Program-made: the position numbers and the translations under genes
NCBI GenBank assembly: GCA_001817755.1
Contig: MHIY01000004.1
Coordinates: 1-10,603 of the forward strand
Length of the DNA stretch: 10,603 bases
Source: Candidatus Colwellbacteria bacterium RIFCSPLOWO2_01_FULL_48_10
GTDB lineage: Bacteria; Patescibacteriota; Minisyncoccia; UBA6257; Colwellbacteraceae
Direction: 5' to 3'
Notes under the pieces: model-generated
Database searches by the model: none
Told to the model about the DNA's origin: nothing
Seen by the model: only the letters and a program-made list of their open reading frames with translations
In this document: piece after piece, positions 1 through 4,971 of the stretch
How positions within the stretch are numbered: position 1 is the stretch's first letter
How the letters are laid out: each line of letters opens with the position of its first letter

Positions 1-1
1 C

Positions 2-358
2 ATATCGGTTTTGAGCTGTCTCTCGCTGGGAATGGCTGTGGATTTCGCCATCCATTTCATCAGCCGTTTCAGGCAGAGGTTGGCCGAAACGCAAGGCGAT
101 AAAGCGATCCCGGTGGAGGAGTCCTCCATCACGGAAGCCCTGCTCTGGACCGCGGCAAGACCCGGTAAAGGCATCGTGCGCAATGCCGTGCTCTTTGCCT
201 CCGCGTTTTCCGTGATGCTCCTTGCGCCGCTCACGCCCTACGTCACGGTCGGAGCCTTCATCGTCAGCATGATGACGCTTTCAGCTCTGATGACGATCCT
301 TTATCTGCCGGCTCTCATTGTTCTTTTGAGAGGCTGGCTCTTTAAGCGAGGTGTATAA
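2..358 (+). CDS. RND/MMPL-type transporter, C-terminal fragment
   Basis: This is the last 118 residues of a protein whose start lies before the window; the frame is open from base 2. The visible part holds a helix ending in GMAVDFAIHFISRFRQ, the glycine/aspartate-rich TM4-like signature of the RND superfamily (MMPL/HpnN-type lipid or hydrophobe exporters). A cytosolic linker follows with a TAARPGKGIVRNA stretch, then two more hydrophobic segments (roughly residues 60-80 and 85-108) and a short basic tail. By family knowledge these are inner-membrane, proton-driven exporters, often encoded beside a LolA-like periplasmic protein and an outer-membrane barrel, exactly as seen here. The stop (356-358) lies one base before the next ATG, so the two genes are almost certainly cotranscribed and probably coupled. 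The substrate cannot be told from this fragment. Confidence 0.85.
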   Translation: MSVLSCLSLGMAVDFAIHFISRFRQRLAETQGDKAIPVEESSITEALLWTAARPGKGIVRNAVLFASAFSVMLLAPLTPYVTVGAFIVSMMTLSALMTILYLPALIVLLRGWLFKRGV

Positions 359-359
359 A

Positions 360-1154
360 ATGATCAAAATAGTTGCGCTCCTGTTGGCTGGATGGTTGGC
401 GCCTGTGTCTTTGTTGCACGCTGAAGCGCTCCCCGCCGAGGAAATCATGAAACGATACGCCCAGGTCTTTTTCTATGCGGGGCAGGATTTTCAGGCCAGA
501 GTCTCCATGCGCCTTGTGGATAAGGCGGGAAGGGAACGCCGGAGAAGTCTCGCCATGCTGAGGATCAACGCCAAAACCGGCTTAAATCAAAAATATTACA
601 TGTACTTCCATGGGCCCGCAGACGTGCGGGGAACAGCATTTTTAGTTTGGAAGTATGCGGACAAGGATGACGACCGTTGGCTCTATATCCCGGCCATTAA
701 ACTGACCACTCGGATCGCGGCCAAAGACAATCAATCGAGTTTCGTCGGCTCCGATTTCACCTATGAAGACGTTTCTGGAAGAGATTTGGGCGCGGATTCC
801 TATAAAGTCCTCAAGGAAGAATCTTTAGGAGGAAAAGATTGTTACGTTGTGGAAAGCGTCCCTAAAGGAGCATCCGCTTTTGCGCGGAAGGTCTCTTGGA
901 TCGACAAATCCTCTTTTTTGCCTCTGAAAGAGGAGTATTACGACGTGCAAAACGAGATATATAAAGTCTTTACCGCCGGCGAGGTTAAAGAGATCAAAGG
1001 CCGTCCGATCATCGTTCAACGCACCATGAAGAACCTAAAAACAGAGCACTATACCGAGACTACGTTTGAGAACGTGAACTATGATGTGGGCTTGGAGGAC
1101 GGTTTGTTCTCCGAAAGGTATCTGCAAAGACCTCCTGAAAAATGGATCAAGTGA
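360..1154 (+). CDS. LolA-like outer membrane lipoprotein-sorting protein
   Basis: A 264-residue secreted protein. Residues 1-21 (MIKIVALLLAGWLAPVSLLHA) form a clear signal peptide with an AxA-like cleavage site. The mature part carries the pattern of the LolA-like family that accompanies RND exporters: a GTAFLVWKY strand near 91, DDDRWLYIPAIK at 103-114, then a RIAAKDNQSSFVGSDFTYEDV block at about 118-138. By family knowledge this fold is an open beta half-barrel that carries hydrophobic cargo (lipid or lipoprotein) through the periplasm. I chose the ATG at 360 over an in-frame GTG at 351 because GAGG at 348-351 sits 8 bases upstream of that ATG and the signal peptide then starts cleanly. It lies between the RND fragment and the barrel gene (4 bases before the next ATG), which suggests one transenvelope transport unit. 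The exact cargo is unknown. Confidence 0.82.
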   Translation: MIKIVALLLAGWLAPVSLLHAEALPAEEIMKRYAQVFFYAGQDFQARVSMRLVDKAGRERRRSLAMLRINAKTGLNQKYYMYFHGPADVRGTAFLVWKYADKDDDRWLYIPAIKLTTRIAAKDNQSSFVGSDFTYEDVSGRDLGADSYKVLKEESLGGKDCYVVESVPKGASAFARKVSWIDKSSFLPLKEEYYDVQNEIYKVFTAGEVKEIKGRPIIVQRTMKNLKTEHYTETTFENVNYDVGLEDGLFSERYLQRPPEKWIK

Positions 1155-1158
1155 GGCG

Positions 1159-2403
1159 ATGAGATCAAGACTTTCTTCCCTTGTCGTTCTATTCCTTGCG
1201 TTTCAGAACTCATGGAGCGCGGAACTCAACATGCACGGGTTTGGGCAGGTTAGCTACAGCCCCCGCGTCACCGGACTCAAGCCCTCTGCCGGGAAGGGAG
1301 ATTTTATATTTGCGGAAGAACGCCTTCAGCTTTCCCTTTCCGGAAGTTCAGGATCCAATGGATTTCTCACGAAAGCTGATTTTTTTCACGATGGCTTGAC
1401 TGGAAAATCCGACCTTGAAATCCGGGAAGCTTATCTTGACCTGGGAGGAGAAATCGTTGAAGCCAGAGTCGGGAGGCAAATCATCACTTGGGGAACGGGC
1501 GATCTTCTCTTCATCAACGATTTCTTTCCGAAGGATTGGACGGCTTTATTTGCAGGAAGACCTTTGGAATATCTCAAGATCGGGTCAGACGGCATGAAAA
1601 TCAACCTGCATCTTAAGACCCTGGAAGCGGAAGCCGTCGTCATTCCTTTCTTTGAAGCTGACCGAATGCCGTCTTCTGACAAATTTTTCTTCTTTGATCC
1701 CTTTACCCAAGTCACGAACCGGATCACAAACAAGCCCAATTCAGACCTTGAGAAAACCGAGTTGGCGCTCAAGATATCTCACACATTTTCGAGCTGGGAT
1801 ACCGCCCTCTATACGAGCCGCGGTTTCTTCCACACGCCCATCATGATACCCGACAACTTTACTTCCCCCACGCAGATCACCTTTGAGTACCCTCGCCGTA
1901 ATGTCTATGGAGCATCTGCACGGGGATCTGGCATAGGCGGAGTTGTAAACTTTGAGGCGGGATATTCCGATTCGAGGCAAGACCTGTCGGGAGGCAATCC
2001 GCTCATCGCCAATTCTCAAGCTCTTTATTTGGCCGGTTATCAAAGACAGCTGGGAGAAGACCTTACCGCCGGGTTGCAATATTACGGCGAGTACATGATG
2101 CAATATGACCGTTACCTCACGAACCTACCCGCCGGGTTTCCCAAAAGCGATGAATTACGGCAGCTCGTTGCCACAAGACTTAGTCGATTTTTTAAGTATC
2201 AGACCTGGAAATTGTCTTTGTTCGGATACTACAGCCCGACGGATGAAGATTTCTATCTTATCCCTGAAGTCTGGCACAGCCTGGCGGATGGATTATGGAT
2301 CAGTATGGGCTCCAATATTTTCGGCGGCGCCAGGGAAACTACGTTTTTCGGGCAATTCGATAAGAATGATAACTTATATGTAAACATGCGATATGAATTC
2401 TGA
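1159..2403 (+). CDS. Outer-membrane beta-barrel protein (DUF1302-like)
   Basis: A 414-residue predicted outer-membrane protein. The signal peptide covers residues 1-21, ending in SWSA. The mature protein alternates polar and aromatic residues as beta strands do, and it ends in NMRYEF; the C-terminal phenylalanine is a typical BAM-recognition end for barrels. The segment VGRQIITWGTGDLLFINDFF (about 104-123) resembles the GRQ..xWG motif of DUF1302/alginate-export-like porins. The frame is open further upstream to 1081, but the ATG at 1159 is preferred. It gives a proper signal peptide, lies 4 bases after the previous stop, and has GTGAGG at 1151-1156; the spacing is very short, so translation may depend on coupling. 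By position it is the outer-membrane partner of the RND and LolA-like proteins. Family assignment is from motif memory, so the barrel call is firmer than the DUF name. Confidence 0.75.
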   Translation: MRSRLSSLVVLFLAFQNSWSAELNMHGFGQVSYSPRVTGLKPSAGKGDFIFAEERLQLSLSGSSGSNGFLTKADFFHDGLTGKSDLEIREAYLDLGGEIVEARVGRQIITWGTGDLLFINDFFPKDWTALFAGRPLEYLKIGSDGMKINLHLKTLEAEAVVIPFFEADRMPSSDKFFFFDPFTQVTNRITNKPNSDLEKTELALKISHTFSSWDTALYTSRGFFHTPIMIPDNFTSPTQITFEYPRRNVYGASARGSGIGGVVNFEAGYSDSRQDLSGGNPLIANSQALYLAGYQRQLGEDLTAGLQYYGEYMMQYDRYLTNLPAGFPKSDELRQLVATRLSRFFKYQTWKLSLFGYYSPTDEDFYLIPEVWHSLADGLWISMGSNIFGGARETTFFGQFDKNDNLYVNMRYEF

Positions 2404-2418
2404 AAGGGAGGGTTCAAA

Positions 2419-2739
2419 ATGAAAATGGGAGTGATCATTTCAAGCAACGATGCCGAGACATGCTGGAACGCGCTGCGGTATGCGAACTTCTGCCTCGGGC
2501 AAAAAGATGGGGTCAAGGTTTTCCTGATGGGGAAGGGGGTTGAGTATCAATCCGTCAGCACCGAAAAATTCAACACGATCGAGCAGGCGAAGAAATTTTT
2601 GCAGACCGGAGGAAAGATACTTGCCTGCGGCACATGCATCAAGTCCCGAAATCAGGAAGGCAATGAAATGTGTCCAATCAGCACCATGAAGGACATGTAC
2701 GAAATCGTTAAGGAAAGCGATAAGGTGGTCACATTTTAA
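2419..2739 (+). CDS. DsrE-family small sulfur-relay protein
   Basis: A 106-residue soluble protein with no signal peptide. It has the DsrE/DsrF-like alpha/beta pattern: an initial strand MGVIISSN, a helix with NALRYANFCL (18-26), a VKVFLMGKGVEY strand-turn (32-43), then GGKILACGTC at 64-73. The cysteine in the ACGTC motif matches the persulfide-carrying position of DsrE/TusD proteins; two further cysteines lie at 25 and 85. Family members pass sulfane sulfur between partners or sit beside sulfur-oxidizing flavoproteins. It has a strong Shine-Dalgarno (AAAGGGAGGG at 2404-2412) and sits 15 bases after the barrel gene and 14 before an SQR-like gene. The pairing with SQR suggests that it accepts or donates sulfane sulfur, but this is inference. 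It could instead be one of the many uncharacterised DsrE-like proteins with no proven sulfur role. Confidence 0.82.
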   Translation: MKMGVIISSNDAETCWNALRYANFCLGQKDGVKVFLMGKGVEYQSVSTEKFNTIEQAKKFLQTGGKILACGTCIKSRNQEGNEMCPISTMKDMYEIVKESDKVVTF

Positions 2740-2753
2740 AGGAAGGTTAAACC

Positions 2754-3995
2754 ATGGATCAGAAAACAATCGTTATTTTGGGAGGCGGAGTGGGCGGGCT
2801 GGTCGCGGCTAATAAGCTGCGGCAACTCCTGGGAAGCCGGCATCGCATTATTTTAGTCGAAAAGGAATCCAAACATGCGTTCGCGCCATCCTTTCTGTGG
2901 CTGATGGTTGGACAACGCAAACCGGAGCAGATCGTTTGCGAAGTGCGCAATTTGGTTCGCCCTGGGGTGGAAATCATTCATAGCGAAGCCCGCCAAATTG
3001 ATGTTGCCAATCGCAGGGTGATCGCCGATACGATGAATGTGGCCTACGATTATTTGATTATCGCACTGGGTACCCAGCTTGCGCCGGAGGTGATCCCGGG
3101 GCTATCTGAGGGAGCTCATACCTTTTACACTTTGGAAGGCGCCAACCGGATCAAAGAGACACTTCCATCATTCAAAGCGGGGACGATCGCGATTGTCGTG
3201 AGCTCCATGCCTTACAAATGCCCCGGTGCCCCGCATGAGGGAGCGATGTTGATCGCAGATTTCTTCAAGCAACGGGGATTGCAGAATCAGGTCAGGATCG
3301 AAATGTTTACCCCGGAACCGCAGCCCATGCCGGTCGCGGGCCCGGAACTAGGCAACGCGGTTCGGCAGATGCTCGAATCAAAAGGGATTGCTTTCCACCC
3401 CTCGCATAAACTGACCTCGGTCAATCCTCAAACCCGCGAGCTCTCATTTGACGGAAAGCCTTCTTTCCAATATGACCTACTGATCGCAATCCCGCCCCAC
3501 CGGCCGCCGGCCGTTGTCCAAGGTATCGGCTTAACCAACGAGGCGGGATGGATCCAGGTCGACCGCGCCACATTGTCAACCAAGCATGAAAACGTCTATG
3601 CCATTGGAGACGTTACAGGTATTTCAATTCCGGGACGATGGAAGCCGGATGTGCCTCTTATGTTGCCGAAAGCGGGCGTGTTTGCGCACACCCAGGCGGA
3701 GGTGGTGGCCGACCGCATCGCAAGCGAGATCAACGGCCAGGCGCCGAAAGAAGAATTTTGCGGTAACGGCTACTGCATGCTGGAAGCTGGAGAAGAGCTT
3801 GCCGGGTTCGCCTATGGCGACTTCTTCGCCGAACCATCCCCGCAGATCCATCTGCACCGTGTCGGAAAAAGCTGGCACATCGGCAAAGTGCTTTTTGAAA
3901 AGTGGTGGCTTGCCCCATTCGGATTAAAAAAGAGGATTCTCGGCTTGACCATCCGGCTCGGCGCCAAAGCAAAGGGAATTCCTATTTCACTTTGA
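2754..3995 (+). CDS. FAD/NAD(P)-dependent oxidoreductase, sulfide:quinone oxidoreductase-like
   Basis: A 413-residue flavoprotein of the two-dinucleotide-binding-domain family. The N-terminal Rossmann motif is ILGGGVGGLVAANKL (8-22). YDYLIIALGTQL (98-109) is the conserved ATG-like strand, and NVYAIGDVTGI (280-290) is the C-terminal FAD-binding motif. KCPGAPHEGAMLIADFF (155-171) with Cys156 matches the redox cysteine region of sulfide:quinone oxidoreductases, and Cys336 and Cys341 (FCGNGYC) lie where the C-terminal redox cysteine is expected. I see no cysteine near 126, where classical three-cysteine SQRs have the first one. The C-terminal stretch FEKWWLAPFGLKKRILGL (381-398) looks amphipathic and could touch the membrane to reach quinone. 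Family enzymes oxidise sulfide and pass electrons to quinone. The RBS GGAAGG at 2741-2746 and the upstream dsrE-like gene suggest cotranscription. A flavocytochrome-c-like or NDH-2-like role remains possible. Confidence 0.82.
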   Translation: MDQKTIVILGGGVGGLVAANKLRQLLGSRHRIILVEKESKHAFAPSFLWLMVGQRKPEQIVCEVRNLVRPGVEIIHSEARQIDVANRRVIADTMNVAYDYLIIALGTQLAPEVIPGLSEGAHTFYTLEGANRIKETLPSFKAGTIAIVVSSMPYKCPGAPHEGAMLIADFFKQRGLQNQVRIEMFTPEPQPMPVAGPELGNAVRQMLESKGIAFHPSHKLTSVNPQTRELSFDGKPSFQYDLLIAIPPHRPPAVVQGIGLTNEAGWIQVDRATLSTKHENVYAIGDVTGISIPGRWKPDVPLMLPKAGVFAHTQAEVVADRIASEINGQAPKEEFCGNGYCMLEAGEELAGFAYGDFFAEPSPQIHLHRVGKSWHIGKVLFEKWWLAPFGLKKRILGLTIRLGAKAKGIPISL

Positions 3996-4003
3996 TGATG
4001 GAA

Positions 4004-4255
4004 TCAGTTGTTAATGGGATGGCTCTGAGCTTTTGCCGTTTCGATCTTCATTATTGATTCTTTGGATGGCGACGAGCGGCCGGATTCGTAGGACCATGCC
4101 GTTGTGCGGTCTACCCCGATCTTCTACGCGAATCCGGGAATGCTCATCCCCAGGCGCATTCTAAGTTGCTTAATTTCAGTCGGTGTTAGTGCAGAATCAG
4201 ACGCCCGCGGGATTTTCGTATGCCCGAAGGAAGGCAGATATATTGTAAAATTCAT
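4004..4255 (-). pseudogene. XRE-family helix-turn-helix regulator interrupted by one TAG codon
   Basis: The minus strand holds 84 codons in one frame, from ATG (4253-4255) to TGA (4004-4006), with a single in-frame TAG at 4124-4126 (codon 44). Reading through it gives an almost complete XRE/Cro-type helix-turn-helix. ALTPTEIKQLRMRLGMSIPGFA (22-43) precedes the stop, then KIGVDRTTAW, SYESGRSSPS and KESIMKIETA follow. This matches the family pattern 'IRxLRxRLGxSQxxFAxxIGVxRTTxxxWExGRxxPS', and the TAG falls where E, Q or K is usual, one base change away. GAGGA lies 6 bases upstream of the ATG, so the start looks real. Such proteins are DNA-binding repressors or antitoxins. No toxin partner is seen on either side. 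The likely state is a recent nonsense pseudogene; a sequencing error is the main alternative. Confidence 0.72.
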
Positions 4256-4298
4256 AGGGATTCCTCGCTTTTTGAAGGGATAAAGCCCGGAAAACAGA

Positions 4299-4348
4299 TT
4301 TCGTGTCTTCGTCCTATCGGGGGAGATTTTTACCACGAAGACACGAAA
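4299..4348. repeat. Perfect 14-bp inverted repeat (CGTGTCTTCGT type)
   Basis: TTTCGTGTCTTCGT at 4299-4312 is exactly complementary to ACGAAGACACGAAA at 4335-4348, with a 22-base spacer. Motifs of the ACGAAGACACGAA kind recur in intergenic DNA of many environmental bacteria, as far as I recall, so this may be one copy of a dispersed palindromic element. Its right arm overlaps the hairpin at 4346-4385, so the two RNA structures would compete. Confidence 0.7.
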
Positions 4349-4392
4349 AGGCTTTTTTAGCGTCAGAGCGCTAAGACGGCCTTTTCTTTTTA
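4346..4392 (+). terminator. Terminator-like hairpin with T-rich tail
   Basis: AAAAGGC (4346-4352) pairs with GCCTTTT (4379-4385), and the inner TTAGCG (4357-4362) pairs with CGCTAA (4369-4374) around the loop TCAGAG. Only one mismatch and two wobbles interrupt the joined stem. CTTTTTAT follows, so it could terminate + strand transcripts reading out of the flavoprotein gene about 350 bases upstream. It may equally be part of the neighbouring repeat element. Confidence 0.45.
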
Positions 4393-4430
4393 TATCCTCG
4401 ATGGTATTGTCGAACAATAAGACGGTTAAA

Positions 4431-4459
4431 TTGCAATTTCCCATAAATCTTGATAGTAT
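4431..4459 (+). promoter_or_regulatory. Sigma70-type promoter for the downstream operon
   Basis: TTGCAA (4431-4436) and TAGTAT (4454-4459) are separated by 17 bases, and the -10 box is preceded by TGA, giving an extended -10. The predicted start is near 4466. The transcript would enter the tandem-terminator leader directly. The first strand of one candidate stem (GACCAT, 4460-4465) would then lie just outside the RNA, a conflict that only 5'-end mapping can settle. Confidence 0.5.
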
Positions 4460-4555
4460 GACCATGGGTTCAAGGACACAGTTCTGTACATCCTTGGAGG
4501 ATAAGGAATGATGGTCGGGCCGCCATCTCTGGTTTATACCAGTGATGGCTTTTTT
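4460..4555 (+). promoter_or_regulatory. Candidate attenuator or riboswitch-like leader
   Basis: The leader can fold in exclusive ways. GACCAT (4460-4465) pairs with ATGGTC (4511-4516), enclosing a CAAGGA (4471-4476)/TCCTTG (4491-4496) hairpin. Alternatively GATGGT (4510-4515) pairs with GCCATC (4522-4527), which is the 5' arm of the first terminator. The 4510-4516 strand is thus shared between an upstream stem and an antiterminator, the usual layout of a transcriptional switch. I do not recognise a known riboswitch class. If transcription starts near 4466, the GACCAT arm is absent and only the antiterminator/terminator choice remains. Confidence 0.4.
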
Positions 4556-4621
4556 GTTGCCGATAACTGGAATATTCCACCGGTTATCGGATTTTTTATA
4601 GGAGGGCATGAATATGTTTAA
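4508..4621 (+). CDS. Possible 37-residue leader peptide
   Basis: An ATG at 4508 with GGAGG at 4496-4500 (7-base spacing) opens 37 codons ending with TAA at 4619-4621, inside the next gene, whose ATG is at 4614. The peptide starts MMVGPPSLVYTSDGFFV and ends IGFFIGGHEYV; I know no homologue. Its codons run through both terminator hairpins, so a translating ribosome would keep both from folding, and the stop/start overlap would allow translational coupling. It shows no run of one amino acid as in classic amino-acid attenuators. It could also be a chance frame across structured RNA. Confidence 0.3.
   Translation: MMVGPPSLVYTSDGFFVADNWNIPPVIGFFIGGHEYV
4522..4555 (+). terminator. Intrinsic terminator 1 of a tandem pair
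   Basis: GCCATC (4522-4527) pairs with GATGGC (4544-4549). After a single T/T mismatch, CTGG (4529-4532) pairs with CCAG (4539-4542) around TTTATA, and six Ts (4550-4555) follow at once. This is a textbook rho-independent terminator on the + strand. It lies upstream of, not after, the operon, which points to attenuation. Confidence 0.8.
4560..4597 (+). terminator. Intrinsic terminator 2 of a tandem pair
   Basis: CCGATAACTGG (4560-4570) pairs over all 11 positions (one T-G wobble) with CCGGTTATCGG (4580-4590) around a 9-base loop. It is followed by A and six Ts (4592-4597). The T-tract ends three bases before the Shine-Dalgarno GGAGGG of the next gene, and I see no promoter after it. Transcription of the operon from upstream must pass this element. 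Confidence 0.8.
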
Positions 4622-4811
4622 CTTGTTGAATGAAAGAATGAAAGGACTCACTGTTTTTGATATATCGCTGGTTAAGCTGTCCGTTTTTTTCGCAACCATC
4701 GTTGTTGCGAAGCTATTCCCCAAGCTCTTGCATATGAACTATCCGGTCTTGATCGTTCTCGTGCTGGCGTTTTCAGCCAAGCCGCTATACGATTTTTGGT
4801 TCAGAAAATAA
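4614..4811 (+). CDS. Small membrane protein, 65 aa
   Basis: A 65-residue protein starting MFNLLNERMKGLTVFDISLV. It has two hydrophobic segments: about 19-32 (VKLSVFFATIVVAK) and 41-54 (YPVLIVLVLAFSAK). It ends in a short basic, aromatic tail YDFWFRK. I have a weak memory of similar uncharacterised proteins in environmental genomes, but no function is known to me. I chose ATG 4614 because GGAGGG at 4601-4606 is 7 bases upstream; the ATG at 4608 (adding MN) would be too close to that site. It is the first gene after the tandem terminators and precedes another tiny membrane protein and an NhaD-like transporter. An accessory or regulatory subunit of that transporter is plausible by position only. 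Confidence 0.7.
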   Translation: MFNLLNERMKGLTVFDISLVKLSVFFATIVVAKLFPKLLHMNYPVLIVLVLAFSAKPLYDFWFRK

Positions 4812-4830
4812 ATTGTAAAGGAGGTTACTT

Positions 4831-4965
4831 ATGTCATTTCATTTTAATTTCGCGCAGGAATGGCCGGTTCTGATTCTTATCGGTCTTTTTGTAGGGTTTT
4901 TCGTATACATCATCGTCATTGGAAGGAGGAATCACGATAAGGATCAGGATGCGAATAAAAAATAG
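4831..4965 (+). CDS. Single-pass membrane microprotein, 44 aa
   Basis: A short gene starting at ATG 4831 with an excellent Shine-Dalgarno, AAGGAGG (4818-4824), 6 bases upstream, and ending at TAG 4963-4965. The product begins MSFHFNFAQEWPV. It has one hydrophobic segment at about 13-30 (VLILIGLFVGFFVYIIVI) and ends in a highly charged tail GRRNHDKDQDANKK. The positive-inside rule suggests a cytoplasmic C terminus. It lies 19 bases after the 65-aa gene and 6 bases before the transporter ATG, so the three are likely cotranscribed. I recognise no family. The strong RBS and clean TM-plus-tail layout support a real gene, perhaps a transporter-associated microprotein like KdpF in concept, but this is inference. 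Confidence 0.68.
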   Translation: MSFHFNFAQEWPVLILIGLFVGFFVYIIVIGRRNHDKDQDANKK

Positions 4966-4971
4966 GCAGAA

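Noticed and set aside
1081..1158. Upstream extension of the barrel gene to an earlier start
   Set aside because: It would overlap the LolA-like gene by 74 bases and bury the signal peptide; ATG 1159 fits better.
4081..4137. Imperfect inverted repeat CGGATTCGTAG...CTACGCGAATCCG
   Set aside because: The arms differ by a two-base bulge and fall inside the HTH coding frame (around the TAG and the SYES codons). Chance within coding sequence is the simpler explanation.
4124..4723. A long minus-strand reading frame extending from the HTH fragment to 4723
   Set aside because: Its upstream part is antisense to the promoter, leader, terminators and the 65-aa gene and shows no domain. Only the part from the ATG at 4255, with an RBS and HTH similarity, is kept.
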